From Tranzscheliella williamsii (taxonomy: Eukaryota; Basidiomycota; Ustilaginomycetes; Ustilaginales; Ustilaginaceae), in the NCBI GenBank assembly GCA_023212725.1, contig JALBYF010000009.1:1-64000 (forward strand): a DNA stretch of 64,000 nt, in the 5' to 3' direction. Below are positions 20,660-31,414 of this stretch, piece by piece. The notes beneath the pieces are model-generated. The model had not been told where the DNA came from. It saw only the letters and a program-made list of their open reading frames with translations, and did no database searches. Each line of letters begins with the position of its first letter. Within the stretch, counting starts at the first letter, position 1. A program made the position numbers and the translations under genes.

Positions 20660-22483
20660 CGTGTTGTTGTTCCAAGGCGACAAAAAGCCGGTCGACGAAA
20701 AGCGACAGAAGCTAGGTGCAGGTACCGGACCAGCGAGTTATCACGAGAGGAGAGAGATTATGTGGGGCAGTCGTAACAAGGATGAAGAGTGCAGCCGCAC
20801 AAGCCCAGAGAGCCAATAATGTAGGAGCGCTCCCGGCTGAAGGATGTGGCCCAACAGGTTCTGGCGCTTTAGCAAGACAACGGTCTCGTTTCAGAGGTCA
20901 CTTGTATTCGAACGATGGCCAAGCTCGCGTTGTTAAGAACGAGCAGAAGCCAAGCTTTCGAATGAAGTAGGCCGTGAGTGGGTAAATTGTCGTGATGTTG
21001 AGCGGTACGGCTGTGCAAAGCTCCCACTAGAAGCGGCTTCCCCTTTTGACGCAGCAAGCTGTCCAGTGCGAGAGAAGACCAGCTAAAAGATGCTTCACGG
21101 ATGGCAGAAGACGAAGTCGAGTAGGCTGGAGAACAAGGGCCAAGGACGAGACTGATAATGGCGAGCACAACAAGTGGGAAGAATGGCAGAGAGGAGAGGT
21201 GGTCGGTGCGAGCGGCGGGAATGTCGTCGAGACATAACGGAGGGCTCGGAAGGGCTACACTAGCGGAGAGACAAGTGGGCTTGCTCGGATGCTGAGCCAC
21301 AAGGACGCCATCGAAGTCTCCAAAGAAGCCAGCACTGCCAGAGAGGAATCGCTGCTGCGCGATGCGCGCTTTGCTCCAACACTGTATTTCCCCAAGTCAG
21401 ATTTCGACTTGGACCGATGAAAACAAGGCGGCAACAGGGACACGGGTCTGCAGATTTCAACAACGACTGCCAGAGTGCCGCATCTAGGCCGAAAGACGTA
21501 GCGAGAAATCACCTTGCATGACGTTGACGGCCCGCCCTAAGATGATAACTTAGGGCTACGACTTTGCCGTGGATTTGAATTAGCTCCAAACGCGGATCGA
21601 AGTCGAATTTCGGCGGTGCTTTTGCTTTCGCCTCTAATCAAAGCAGCACGCGAACGTGGAACTGTGATTAAGTACGAGACAGCCAGCGAGCTGTGGCTGG
21701 ATCAGAGCATTAATCTCGGAACAGAGAGATGCGTAAAGCCAACAAAACCGGGAAGCGGAGAGAACGGCAAGGTCCAAAGCGTCCATGTGCAACCAAGCCT
21801 TTCCCCTGGCCAAGTCAGCATCATGCCAGGTGGACGTAAGCCCTCTGAGCGACTGCTGGCAGCGAGGAGATGAACCAATCCCCGATAGGCTCGCCGACCG
21901 TGTGCATTGTAGACGGGCTTTAGATATCGCGCACAGTGATCGTAGGCCAGAGCACCAAGCAGCGGTTTGCTTGGCTGCGGCATGCTGATCAATGTGGACT
22001 TTAGTACCTCAAGTACTAGCGTTTGAGTGATCTGGCTCTAAACAAGATCGCTTGGCAACAGTACGTCGACGGATTGTTGACTTAAGCGCCGTAGCATAAT
22101 CGTTCGCGAAAAGGCGAGACCCGATCATGTCGTGTGGTGCTTAAAAGTCCACGCCTTGTCCGATGGCAGCGCAGCTGACTATCGTGACTGGGCGTACCAG
22201 ACTGAAGTGGCGAGAACAACCACAAATGATACATAAGCAGCCCCAAAAGACGTGGTCGGAGGCATCAGCCGCCACTTGCATCCGATCAGTTACGTCTTTT
22301 GGAAGGGAAGTAGCAGCGTATGTTGTGTCGAGCATATCTACGCACGGAAACATCCGTAAGGCGCTCTTTGGAAGGCTAAACTCCAGCGCAAAACGGCACC
22401 ACACGGCACGGCACGACAAACGCGACACGAGATCACCGGTCCCAAAGACAGCCAAACGAACATAAGGTGGAACCAAGTCGGGG
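20660..22483. other. Gene-free region upstream of the intronless C2H2 gene
   Basis: About 1.8 kb without a recognisable gene, probably leader and promoter of the minus-strand zinc-finger gene. A minus-strand CTAG acceptor-like site near 20714 sits just before its frame, so a leader intron is possible. Confidence 0.45.
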
Positions 22484-23050
22484 TCAAAAGAAAGAGAGAC
22501 AGGATGAGAACTTACTTTTCGTTTCTATAGGCTGAATGTGTTGCGCGCGCTTAAGGGCCCCAGGTGAGCCTGCAAGATGATGTTGAGAGGCTGACTCAAA
22601 CTCTTGTTGGTGTGAGGAGGAGGCAGCTTCATAAAGACGGCTAGACTCAGCTTGAGCGTCGGGACCTGCTGCGAGAATGGCTGCAGCGGCTGCGGCTGCT
22701 GAAGACTGAGGTGAGGACCCTGACGCATCGCTGTCGGTGCTCGGAGAAGTAGAGCGCTCCCCTGGAGATGGAGAGGTGGGGCGAGAAGAGGAAGTGGGGT
22801 AACTGCTGGTGAGCGCTGCAGTAGCATCTCTGCTAAGCGAGCTGATCCTAGGACTACCCAGATGGGCGAATCTCGCGGACGAGTCACGGTATGGCGATAG
22901 AGTGCCGGCGGATAGCTGTTGAACCAGGAAGGGCCTGGGGGAGCCGGTGGGCGAACCCGTCGCAAACAAAGATGGTGTTGCTCCTAGCTTGGGCGACGAG
23001 TACGGATGAGGACCTGGTGCAGCTGGCATGAGGGGCGATGCTCGATTCAT
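22484..23050 (-). CDS. Possible Ser/Pro-rich hypothetical protein
   Basis: An ATG at 23050 opens a 188-residue frame very rich in Ser, Pro and Ala. It has repeated SP dipeptides, an Ala run and no recognised domain. The composition is like disordered regulatory segments rather than random sequence. Near the 3' end a perfect GTAAGT donor (about 22515) suggests that the frame may be spliced and that the terminal residues shown are intron. I could not find a convincing next exon. It could be an upstream exon of another minus-strand transcript, or spurious. Confidence 0.35.
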   Translation of the reverse strand: MNRASPLMPAAPGPHPYSSPKLGATPSLFATGSPTGSPRPFLVQQLSAGTLSPYRDSSARFAHLGSPRISSLSRDATAALTSSYPTSSSRPTSPSPGERSTSPSTDSDASGSSPQSSAAAAAAAILAAGPDAQAESSRLYEAASSSHQQEFESASQHHLAGSPGALKRAQHIQPIETKSKFSSCLSFF

Positions 23051-23828
23051 CTCCTGCAAGCAGGATCTGAAGTCTTTCGCACAAGATGGTATGGGCCTTC
23101 CATTCAACGAAAGACCATCTTGGCAAATAAAGATTCAGAGGTTGAACACTACGTCGCGGCAGATGGCGCACGTTGGATCTATTGCATCAGGTTTCGCCTC
23201 CATCCATGAGCCCACAGCGAGTGATGTAGAGGTGCGGAACAAGGTGAATGTGATAATGGTGGTCAGAGGGCGGCACGGACGACGAGCTGGGGCTGGAGTT
23301 AGGAGCTTCTTGGGGATCGGCTCCCGTTGGCCATAGCGTTGGGTGACAGCTTAACTTGGCTCAGCTTGAGGCAACCGCCAGCAATCAGGGACGGGAAAGT
23401 TCAGTAGTAGAATACTAGTAAAATGCTCGCGAGCGCGGGCCACCTTGAACAAGATGAAGGTGTCGAAGTGCCTCAACTGGTTGACCTGCATTGCCGGTGT
23501 CCAATGCGCTTGCACTTTTTTCGGCCTTTTTTTCGAAATTTTCGACCAAAATTTGAAACCTGCCCAAAGCGGGCGCACAGTCCATCTCAGAGCTGGCTAT
23601 ATGTCAGGAGGGGATGTTAAGCCGGGGAAGGAGGAATAGTCTAACACAGCAGAAATAGATCAACTTTTTGACATGTCTCCCTGTCACGGTTCCGAGTCAT
23701 GGTGAGCTGGCGTTCTTCGGCCTGGACGGTTCTTACAGTAGAACAATGCAAATTCACCAGCGTTGTTGTTTCCCACATCCATCACACGACAAGGATCTGA
23801 CCTCCTTCACTACCCTGCTACGAAGTAT
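23051..23828. promoter_or_regulatory. Promoter and leader of glycyl-tRNA synthetase
   Basis: Includes an AT-rich run of T and A tracts at about 23515-23560. No gene is recognised. The GRS1 frame extends back to 23763 only from a TTG codon. Confidence 0.4.
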
Positions 23829-26015
23829 ATGCTTCTGGTGGCAAGATTGACGTTTGGTGCCAGATCTAGTCAGACGCCTTGCCCACTCAAAGTTTTGGCT
23901 CGCCCGCGCTTCCAACAGCCCGCTACAAGTCGGACGCCTAGGTACAGCTACCAAGCTTCGCGCAACATGTCGAAGATTGCTGCGGGTGTGACGCCGGATG
24001 CTCCGGCCCCATCAGCGGTTTCCAACCAGCCCGATGTGAAACGCGACGCACATCCCTTCTCTCGAGGTCAGCTCGAGGGCCTTATGACCAAGCGTTTCTT
24101 CTATATCCAAGCTTTCGAGATCTACGGCGGTGTCGGTGGTCTCTACGACTACGGACCGGCCGGTGCCGCTCTCCAGGCCAACATCATTAACCAATGGCGA
24201 AATCACTTCATCATTGAAGAGGAGATGCTCGAGCTTGATACTACCATCATGACTCTTGCCGATGTTCTCCAGACGTCGGGTCACGTTGACAGGTTCTCGG
24301 ATTGGATGTGCAAAGATGTTGAGAACGGAGAAATCTTCCGAGCTGATCATCTTGTCGAAGGGGCCCTTGAGGCTCGTCTTGAAGGTGACAAGCAGGCACG
24401 TGCCATCGAGCCTGGAGCTAAGCCTACCGAGGCTGTTCCGGCCGAGGCGGGAGCAGACGAGAAGAAGAGCAAAAAGAAAAAGGTCAAATCCAGCGCTACC
24501 AAGCTCGATGACGCCGTCGTGGAAGAGTACAGCTCGGTCTTGGCTCAGATTGACAATTTCGACGGTGAGAAGCTCGGCGAACTCATCAAGAAGTACAACA
24601 TCAGGTCTCCGCAGTCCAACAACGAGCTTTCCAAGCCGGTGGAGTTCAACCTGATGTTTGAATCTACCATTGGCCCAACCGGTCAAGTGAAGGGTTACTT
24701 GCGGCCTGAAACCGCCCAGGGTCACTTTGTCAACTTCCAGCGGTTGCTCGAGTTCAACAACGGCCGTGTGCCGTTCGCCAGCGCACAGATCGGAAAGAGC
24801 TTCCGAAATGAGATCAGCCCCCGAGCGGGTCTTCTACGGGTGCGTGAATTCACCATGGCAGAAATTGAGCACTTTGTCGACCCAGAGGACAAGAACCATG
24901 AACGTTTCGAGGAGGTTAAAGACATCAAAGTGCCACTGCTTGCCAAGGATGTCCAAGAGTCCGGAAAGACCGACATCACAATCAAGACGATCGGCGACGC
25001 AGTCGCTACTGGTGTAATCGACAATCAAACTCTTGGCTACTTTATTGGCCGCATCTACCTGTTTCTTGTCAAGATTGGTATTGACGCGACCCGATTGCGC
25101 TTCCGACAGCACATGAGCAACGAAATGGCCCACTACGCCAGCGACTGCTGGGATGCCGAGATCCATACATCGTATGGCTGGATTGAGTGCGTTGGATGCG
25201 CCGACCGAAGCGCCTACGACCTTACAGTGCACAGCAAGAGAACCAAAAAAGACTTGGTGGTACAGAAGGCTCACAAAGAGCCCAAGGTATACGATCAGCT
25301 TGTGCCCACGATCGTCAAGAAGAACTTAGGACCCAAATTCAAAAAGGACGCCAAGATCGTAGAGGAAGCCATCCTCGAAATGGACCAGAAAAAGCTGGCG
25401 GACCTCCAGTCCCAGCTGAAGAACGGGTCGGCATCGTTGTCTGTTTGCACAGGTCAGACGTTTGAGCTGACAGAGGACGTGGTTACCGTAGAGATGAAGA
25501 CGATTCGCGAGACGATGCGAGAATTCACACCGAACGTGATCGAGCCTTCGTTCGGTATCGGACGTATTTTCTATTCTCTCTTAGAGCACAGCTTCTGGAC
25601 ACGAGCGGAGGATCAGGATCGCGGTGTGCTGAGCCTGCCTCCACTTGTTGCGCCCATCAAGGCGCTGATTGTCCCGATCAGCTCGAACGAGGATCTGGTG
25701 CCGCTGGTCAAGCAGGTCAGCCGCCAGCTGCGGTCTGCCGGTGTCGCCTCGCGGGTGGACAGCTCCAACACGAGCATTGGACGACGGTACGCGCGAAACG
25801 ACGAGCTGGGCACTCCGTTTGCCTGTACGCTCGACTTTGCCAGTGTAAGCAACGGCACCATGACGCTGCGAGAGCGAGACACCACTGCACAGCGCATTGG
25901 CCCGATCGATCAGGTGATTGATGCCATCCGACGCCTCTGCGACGGAAGCCTGGATTGGGAGGGTGCCTGCCAGATTCTGCCAGAATATTCCGGTGAGCAG
26001 GACATTAGCGCATGA
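23829..26015 (+). CDS. GRS1: Glycyl-tRNA synthetase, dual mitochondrial/cytosolic starts
   Basis: Class II synthetase that charges glycine to tRNA-Gly. From the first ATG the protein has 728 residues. The leader up to the ATG at 23967 is Arg/Ser/Thr-rich and lacks acidic residues, as expected of a mitochondrial presequence. Initiation at 23967 would give a 682-residue cytosolic form beginning MSKIAAG. Conserved eukaryotic GlyRS blocks include FYIQAFEIYGGVGGLYDYGP, SGHVDRFSDWM, LRPETAQGHFVNFQR, and FRNEISPRAGLLRVREF. The C-terminal anticodon-binding domain begins near LPPLVAPIKALIVP. A Lys-rich linker (about 220-235) fits the eukaryotic insertion. No intron was seen. The enzyme call is secure; dual targeting is inferred from the two starts. 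Confidence 0.96.
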   Translation: MLLVARLTFGARSSQTPCPLKVLARPRFQQPATSRTPRYSYQASRNMSKIAAGVTPDAPAPSAVSNQPDVKRDAHPFSRGQLEGLMTKRFFYIQAFEIYGGVGGLYDYGPAGAALQANIINQWRNHFIIEEEMLELDTTIMTLADVLQTSGHVDRFSDWMCKDVENGEIFRADHLVEGALEARLEGDKQARAIEPGAKPTEAVPAEAGADEKKSKKKKVKSSATKLDDAVVEEYSSVLAQIDNFDGEKLGELIKKYNIRSPQSNNELSKPVEFNLMFESTIGPTGQVKGYLRPETAQGHFVNFQRLLEFNNGRVPFASAQIGKSFRNEISPRAGLLRVREFTMAEIEHFVDPEDKNHERFEEVKDIKVPLLAKDVQESGKTDITIKTIGDAVATGVIDNQTLGYFIGRIYLFLVKIGIDATRLRFRQHMSNEMAHYASDCWDAEIHTSYGWIECVGCADRSAYDLTVHSKRTKKDLVVQKAHKEPKVYDQLVPTIVKKNLGPKFKKDAKIVEEAILEMDQKKLADLQSQLKNGSASLSVCTGQTFELTEDVVTVEMKTIRETMREFTPNVIEPSFGIGRIFYSLLEHSFWTRAEDQDRGVLSLPPLVAPIKALIVPISSNEDLVPLVKQVSRQLRSAGVASRVDSSNTSIGRRYARNDELGTPFACTLDFASVSNGTMTLRERDTTAQRIGPIDQVIDAIRRLCDGSLDWEGACQILPEYSGEQDISA

Positions 26016-26660
26016 GCTGTCCCCAACGCACAGATCGCAGGCGAGCCACCCTAGGCTTCTGCGACCTGCTTCGACGCGGCCCACACACGGGTCTGCGAAC
26101 CGAAGTGGAATGGCTTCGACCTTCTTCCTTGTAGCAAAACATACCGCGTTCCTTACGAAACAACGTTGCACCCGGCCAATGTGAGCGTCTTCGCCGAGAG
26201 CCTCCATGCGAGCGAACGTACGCCTTTTGTGTAATGATGCGTGGACGATGTTGCTCCGAGGCGGCACTAAGGAACCTCGAGACTGGGTGCACAGTGCATC
26301 TGCCCGATCCTTATCGGGCCCGATTTGCGTGCACACTGCAGAGGAGATACGAGAAGATTCGAACAGCCAAAGTCCGAGCCAAATTCCGTTATCCCCGCCA
26401 GACTAGCGCGCTAATTTACATCTGGAATGTTGCACTTTGCATCGCTGTAGTTTCTTACTGTCAGTCGAAGCGGGAGGCGGATGGCTAGCTTGCGAGCAAG
26501 GGCGAACAGAGATTGGTGGAGTATGGACGGCATTCGCTTACTTGATTAGGGACACCATCCTGGATATTCAGTACTTATCTAATGTTTCGTATTTGCAAGG
26601 CCATGCGGCTAAGGCTGGTGCCCAGTTGCTTTCCTGGTCCGTGTGCTGTTGCCCCTCGTC
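26016..26660. other. Intergenic region between GRS1 and the quinone reductase gene
   Basis: Holds the GRS1 3' flank and upstream promoter of the reductase. No coding region with a recognised motif was seen. Confidence 0.45.
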
Positions 26661-26667
26661 TATAAAT
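26661..26667 (+). promoter_or_regulatory. TATA box of the quinone reductase gene
   Basis: TATAAAT lies 64 bp before the ATG at 26725, followed by a pyrimidine-rich stretch. The position and the strongly biased codons of the gene fit a highly expressed TATA-type promoter. Confidence 0.6.
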
Positions 26668-26724
26668 TGGCCGACTCGTTCTTCTCACCCTACTCAGACA
26701 GTCAACTCCTTCCACTTGATCCTC

Positions 26725-27447
26725 ATGTCCTCCCTGCTGCGCAAGTTCTCTAACCTGTCGACCAAGTCCAAAGCTTCTTCGAACTCCTCCAGTAACCAAG
26801 CCGCCGCCGCTGCTCCTGTCAAGATGTCTGCCAAGATCGCTGTTATCGTTTTCTCCATGTACGGCCACGTTGCCAAGCTGGCTGACTCGATCGTTGAGGG
26901 TGCCAAGTCCACTGGTGCTCAGGTCGATGTCTACCAGATCGGAGAGACGCTTTCCGAGGAAGTGCTTGCCAAGATGCACGCCAACAAGGAGCCCATTAGC
27001 AAGTACCCCGTGATCACTCCGGATGCCATGAAGGACTACGACGGCTTCCTCTTCGGCTTCCCTACTCGATACGGCCGTGCTCCCGCTCAGGTTTCTGCCT
27101 TCTTCGACCAGACTGGCGGTCTGTGGGCCTCGGGCGCCCTGATCGGCAAGTTTGCCGGCACTTTCACCTCGACTGCCTCCCAGCACGGCGGTCTGGAGAC
27201 CACCCACCTCACTACCATCCCCTTCTTTGTTCACCACGGCATGAACTACGTCCCCATCGGCTACAAGATGTTCGCCGAGCAGACCAACCTTGACGAGGTC
27301 ACTGGCCCCTCCGCCTACGGTGCCGGCACCGTCGCTGCCGGAGACGGAAGCCGACAGCCCATCGCCATCGACCTCTCCGTTGCCAAGAGCCAGGGCGAGC
27401 ACTTTGGCAACGTCGTCAACACGTACGTCAAGGGCAAGTCCGCTTGA
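26725..27447 (+). CDS. WrbA/Pst2-type flavodoxin-like NAD(P)H:quinone oxidoreductase
   Basis: FMN-binding two-electron quinone reductase of the WrbA, Pst2 and Ycp4 family, protective against quinone stress. The product has 240 residues. The flavodoxin fold begins at AKIAVIVFSMYGHV (FMN phosphate loop), with GFPTRYGRAPAQVSAFFD and TSTASQHGGLETT as further FMN and quinone site segments. The start is the ATG downstream of the TATA box. It adds 33 residues, Lys/Ser-rich with hydrophobics, before a second ATG at 26824 where bacterial homologues begin. The first 20 residues could form a mitochondrial-type amphipathic leader, so two isoforms are possible. Codon use is strongly biased to C-ending codons, which suggests high expression. 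Some homologues are known fungal allergens. Confidence 0.92.
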   Translation: MSSLLRKFSNLSTKSKASSNSSSNQAAAAAPVKMSAKIAVIVFSMYGHVAKLADSIVEGAKSTGAQVDVYQIGETLSEEVLAKMHANKEPISKYPVITPDAMKDYDGFLFGFPTRYGRAPAQVSAFFDQTGGLWASGALIGKFAGTFTSTASQHGGLETTHLTTIPFFVHHGMNYVPIGYKMFAEQTNLDEVTGPSAYGAGTVAAGDGSRQPIAIDLSVAKSQGEHFGNVVNTYVKGKSA

Positions 27448-27926
27448 TCGCACCGCCTGTCTAGACGCACGCTTCCCCCGCCCCATCCACTGTACACTAG
27501 CTTTGCCGCCTGTGCTGCATGCCGGCTTATACGCATTATGGAAATACCACATTCAGTAGCGCTTGGAGCGCTTTGCTTACTTGCTCCGTCCGTATGAAAT
27601 GCCTTGTCCGGTCAAGCTGATGCCATCGCCTGCTGACAGGAGCGACGAGCAAGGCGCTCTGATGAACGACTGTTGATTCAGTGTGGTTGCGCATGTATAC
27701 AAATAATGCGGGTAATTTAGACTGGTGCAGCCTCGAAATTGGAAGCGCGAAAAGAGGGTAGAAAAAGAAGCACCAAATTGGGGGAGTTGGGGGGGGGGGG
27801 TATAAGAGGAGTGAAATCGCGGTGACGTAGAGGGAGCGGCGTGTGGCGTCGGTTGCGGACAGGCGCGGTGATGGCGGCGGGTGTGCGTGTGTGTGTATAC
27901 GCGCTTGCTCTGCGGGGGTGGGACGA
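27448..27926. other. Convergent 3' flanks of the quinone reductase gene and LIS1
   Basis: No gene is seen. A run of 12 G lies at 27789-27800, on the template-side flank of LIS1. Confidence 0.5.
27789..27800. repeat. Homopolymer run of 12 G
   Basis: Uninterrupted G12 in the intergenic space, read as C12 in the LIS1 sense direction, about 130 bp after its stop. It is a likely length-variable site and a possible assembly weak point. Confidence 0.9.
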
Positions 27927-29288
27927 CTATGGCGCCCAGATTTTGATGCTCAAGTCTACGCTTGAGGTGGCGACCACGTTGACGGTGCGCGCTTCGGGCG
28001 GTTTGGCAGCGCCGTTGAGGGCGACGGCAGCCGCTGCGAGGCCGGCACCGTCCTGGGCGGGGGGCATGGCCGTCTCGATCCTGGCCTTGCCCCAGGCCAC
28101 ACTGGTGCAGAAGTGAGTATGCGCATCGATCGTCTTTGCGCACCGCCCCGTCTTGAGATCCCACACGCGCATCGTCTTGTCGTCCGACACCGAGAGCAGA
28201 AACTTGCCATTGGGCGAAAACGCCAGCCCGCGAATCCAGTTGTCGTGCCCGACCAGCGTCCTCAGACACTGCCCCGCGCTGTCCCACAGCTTGATCGTCT
28301 TGTCTCTCGACCCCGACGCGACAAACTGCCCCGGCGCCGCCGCCAAGCCGTCTTTCGGCGCAGTGGCCCCAACAAGCTCCCGAATGGCTCCATACGCCGC
28401 CACAGGGGCAAAGACAGCCACTTCGACAACGTGCTCGTGTCCGCGCAGGTCCATCTTGGTTTCGCCGGTCGAGGCCTCCCATATCCGCGATGTCTGGTCT
28501 GTCGAGCAGCTGAGCAGCCACCGGCCGTCATCCGAGGGCACTACCGACCGCACCCACTCGCCGTGACCGTGCAATGTCTTGGTGCAGAATCCGGTTGCGA
28601 ATTCCCACACCCTGATCGTTTTATCCCGACTTGCCGATATAATGTAGTCGTCTCCGGGCATGAAGCGCACCGACGAGACGCTGTGATCATGGCCGTAGAG
28701 CGTTTTGGTGTTCTTGTAATCGTTGTTGGCATCCCACACTTTGATGGAGAGATCCGAGGAGCAGGATACGACGTAGTTGCCCTTGCTGTCGTATTCCACG
28801 TCGTGAACCGCCTTGGTGTGTCCCTTGAGTGTGCGCTCAAAGTCACCAGTTTCCCAGTCCCACAGCTTGACGGTGGTATCCTCCGATGCTGATGCGACCT
28901 GGCTGAATACAGGATGGAAGGCTACCTTGGTGACAGGCATGCGGTGCCCCTGCATGGTATGTCTAGACGAAGCTCTCGGGATCCAGTCAGTTACCGAAGC
29001 CGAACGTTTTGCCGACGGGGCCGCTGCCAGTTCCTCCTGGAGTTGTGCCATGCGCGTCTCCATCTCCATGATCTTCTTCTGCAGCCGGATGACGCTGGTC
29101 CATTTCTTCTCCAAGAGGCCCGCATACTTGGCTTTGGGATCTGGGACGAATCCCTCCTGGCCCGTCTCTCGCATCAGCACCTCGTACGACTCTGTCAGGC
29201 CGTTGGTCTTGAAGTAGTCGAGAATGGACTTGTGCAGCTCATCCTTCTGGCGCTCAGACAGCACGCTCGTGCTGTTGAAACTGCTCAT
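27927..29288 (-). CDS. PAC1: LIS1/PAC1 dynein regulator (LisH and WD40 repeats)
   Basis: Binds the dynein motor domain and supports nuclear migration and microtubule-based transport. The 453-residue protein has the N-terminal LisH dimerisation motif (about 14-43), a coiled coil (about 60-90), and seven WD40 repeats from about residue 108 to the end. Clear repeat ends include [61 protein letters not shown] and IKIWAP. The family dipeptide patterns HDNWIRG and [12 protein letters not shown] are present. The final repeat carries an Ala/Gly-rich insertion of about 25 residues. No intron was seen. The start is the first ATG. It is divergent from PEX13. Confidence 0.96.
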   Translation of the reverse strand: MSSFNSTSVLSERQKDELHKSILDYFKTNGLTESYEVLMRETGQEGFVPDPKAKYAGLLEKKWTSVIRLQKKIMEMETRMAQLQEELAAAPSAKRSASVTDWIPRASSRHTMQGHRMPVTKVAFHPVFSQVASASEDTTVKLWDWETGDFERTLKGHTKAVHDVEYDSKGNYVVSCSSDLSIKVWDANNDYKNTKTLYGHDHSVSSVRFMPGDDYIISASRDKTIRVWEFATGFCTKTLHGHGEWVRSVVPSDDGRWLLSCSTDQTSRIWEASTGETKMDLRGHEHVVEVAVFAPVAAYGAIRELVGATAPKDGLAAAPGQFVASGSRDKTIKLWDSAGQCLRTLVGHDNWIRGLAFSPNGKFLLSVSDDKTMRVWDLKTGRCAKTIDAHTHFCTSVAWGKARIETAMPPAQDGAGLAAAAVALNGAAKPPEARTVNVVATSSVDLSIKIWAP

Positions 29289-30064
29289 GGTTGGAAGCGG
29301 TTCAAGCGGGCGCTGAGGACAGAGCGCGCTGACTGGATGCTAGCTGAGTGGCTGCTGCTCACTCTGCACCTCCTGTCAAATGCACCACGCCGCCTGGGTC
29401 TCTGAAAGCTGCTGTGACAACGGCCTCGCCTGGGTATAGAAGCCAAAGGTGCACGAGCTTGCCAGCAGCCGAGAGCGAATGGCGTCTGACTGTAGCTCGA
29501 GACTAGATAGGTGCAGCGGACGCAGACATGTGAAGGCAGGGCCAGGTCGGTCAGCGATGGGGAGTAGACTACTGTGAATGCGGTGACGGTAACAGCTGCA
29601 GTGAGTACTGTAGCGCCCGTCCACCTTCACATTTCAGATCTGTGGCCGTCATCGTCCAGGTGTTAGTTTGTGTGGCATGGCAGGCACTACTCCACTCGGC
29701 CGAGTCACTTCCATTACGCTTCATTGCCTTGCCATGAATCCGGCTTTTCAATCGACATGTTTAGCGGAATTCAGAGCTGCAGAGCCGGTTTGAATTTGGG
29801 CGCAGCTGACTCGTGAAACTCATTGGTGGTGACTTATCCACCCGCTCGTTGCTGATTCGACCCCGCACTCTGCTCTCTCCAATCTACCCTCATCTTGCAT
29901 CCCCTCTCATCCGACACTCTTCACACCATCCGCCCGCTCATCGTCTTGTCAACGTCGACGCACCCGCTGTTATCGCCAGACTTGTCGTCGTTGGCGCTGG
30001 TTTCGTTACTCATCGCCACGGCTTAGAGGGTCACATCCAAATCTCCAACTAGTCACGGCCAGGC
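29289..30064. promoter_or_regulatory. Divergent promoter region of LIS1 and PEX13
   Basis: The PEX13-proximal part (about 29830-30000) is pyrimidine-rich, as in the leaders of neighbouring genes. No other gene or clear binding motif was seen. Confidence 0.4.
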
Positions 30065-31414
30065 ATGCCATCACCTCCAAAACCTTGGGAACGCGCAGGA
30101 GCAGGTGCTGGCGCTGAAACATCACTTTCCAGCACGACAAGCGCGAGTTCGTTCCCTTCGTCCACATCTACAGCGCCGACTTCCACATCGGCAGCGCCGG
30201 CTCTACCTGAACGTCCGTCCACATTGGCCACCGCCGGTGCTGGCGCATACGGCGGCACATCATCCTACAACTCGCCCTATCGCAGTAACGTCGGCGGGCT
30301 TGGCTCTACCTACGGCGGGATGGGCTCGACTTATGGCACCTCGTACGGTTCTCCTTACTCTCGCTTGGGCGGTATGGGAGGCGGGATGGGTGGCATGGGG
30401 TACGGTGGACTCGGATCTTATGGCGGTTACGGAGGAGGTTACGGCGGCTATGGCGGTGGCTATGGTGGCTACGGAATGGGCATGGGAATGGGGGGCATGG
30501 GTATGGGCGGCGGCATGCCTGGCGTTCCAGGGCAGCCTGGCGATGTCTCTCTGACTCAGCGCATGGAGTCCGGCACACAGGCTACGTTCGAGTTGATTAG
30601 CAGCATTGTCGGCGCTTTCGGAGGTTTTGCGCAGATGCTCGAAAGTACTTTTATGGCTACCCATAGCAGTTTCTTTGCCATGGTGGGCGTGGCAGACCAG
30701 TTCGCATCACTGAGGAACTACCTCGGCCAAGTGCTCAGTATCTTCGCTCTGGCCCGGTACCTTAAGAGTCTTGGTCTGCGGCTGGTGGGCCGCGCTCCGC
30801 CCGTCGAACTCAATCCGCGCGAGTTCAAGGAGTTTGCTGCCCAGGGCGGGGCCGGACAACCAGGCAAAAAAGCGGTAAGACCTAGCAAGCGTCCTTTGGT
30901 CGTCTTCTTTATGGCTGTCATTGGCCTTCCGTATCTGATGGGCAAGCTGGTTCAATTCATTACTGCCAAACAAGAAGCCGAGCGGAAGCGGTTGGAGCAG
31001 CAAGGTCAGAATCCTGGCCAGATGGGCATGTTGCCTGGGCAGCAAGGCGGCGGTATGATCTCAGCAAATGAGACTGGCGAAGCCATCGACCCGAGCAAGC
31101 TCACCTTTGTTAGAGCTGTTTTCCCTTACCCAGCCACGGACCCTCTTGAACTGTCGCTGCAAGCCAACGACATTGTCGCTGTGCTGAGCAAGCACGACCC
31201 CCAGACAGGTGCCGAAAGCGCCTGGTGGAGGGGACGAACAAGAGATGGCCGCATCGGATGGTTCCCAAGCACCTACGTCGAATCGCTAGAGAGCGCCAAG
31301 GAGAGGGCGGCCAAGGCAGCAGCTACCTCCAACACCTCAGCCACCCATACCGAACCCGCAGCTAAAGCAGCCAAAGTCGAAACTGCCAAACCTGCCGCTA
31401 TGAAAGCAACCTAG
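30065..31414 (+). CDS. PEX13: Peroxin-13, peroxisomal docking-complex membrane protein
   Basis: Component of the peroxisomal import machinery that binds PEX5 and PEX14. The 449-residue protein begins with a PPKPWE motif typical of PEX13, then a Ser/Thr/Ala-rich stretch. Next is a Gly/Tyr/Met-rich low-complexity region (about 60-160) with repeated GGYGG units. The middle holds the conserved block around LISSIVGAFGGFAQMLEST and hydrophobic membrane segments, including one near VVFFMAVIGLPYLMG. An SH3 domain occupies about 346-408 (ALYDY-equivalent AVFPYPATDP, then WWRG and GWFPSTYVE). The tail is Ala/Lys/Thr-rich. YG-rich domains of PEX13 are known to form pore-like phases. No intron was seen. 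Confidence 0.93.
   Translation: MPSPPKPWERAGAGAGAETSLSSTTSASSFPSSTSTAPTSTSAAPALPERPSTLATAGAGAYGGTSSYNSPYRSNVGGLGSTYGGMGSTYGTSYGSPYSRLGGMGGGMGGMGYGGLGSYGGYGGGYGGYGGGYGGYGMGMGMGGMGMGGGMPGVPGQPGDVSLTQRMESGTQATFELISSIVGAFGGFAQMLESTFMATHSSFFAMVGVADQFASLRNYLGQVLSIFALARYLKSLGLRLVGRAPPVELNPREFKEFAAQGGAGQPGKKAVRPSKRPLVVFFMAVIGLPYLMGKLVQFITAKQEAERKRLEQQGQNPGQMGMLPGQQGGGMISANETGEAIDPSKLTFVRAVFPYPATDPLELSLQANDIVAVLSKHDPQTGAESAWWRGRTRDGRIGWFPSTYVESLESAKERAAKAAATSNTSATHTEPAAKAAKVETAKPAAMKAT

Noticed and set aside
20660..23050. Joining the Ser/Pro-rich frame at 22484-23050 to the intronless C2H2 gene
   Set aside because: It would need an intron of about 1.8 kb, and the donor phase does not match the only acceptor seen just before the C2H2 frame.
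26575..27552. 325-codon minus-strand frame opposite the quinone reductase
   Set aside because: Shadow created by the biased codons of the reductase gene; no independent evidence of coding.
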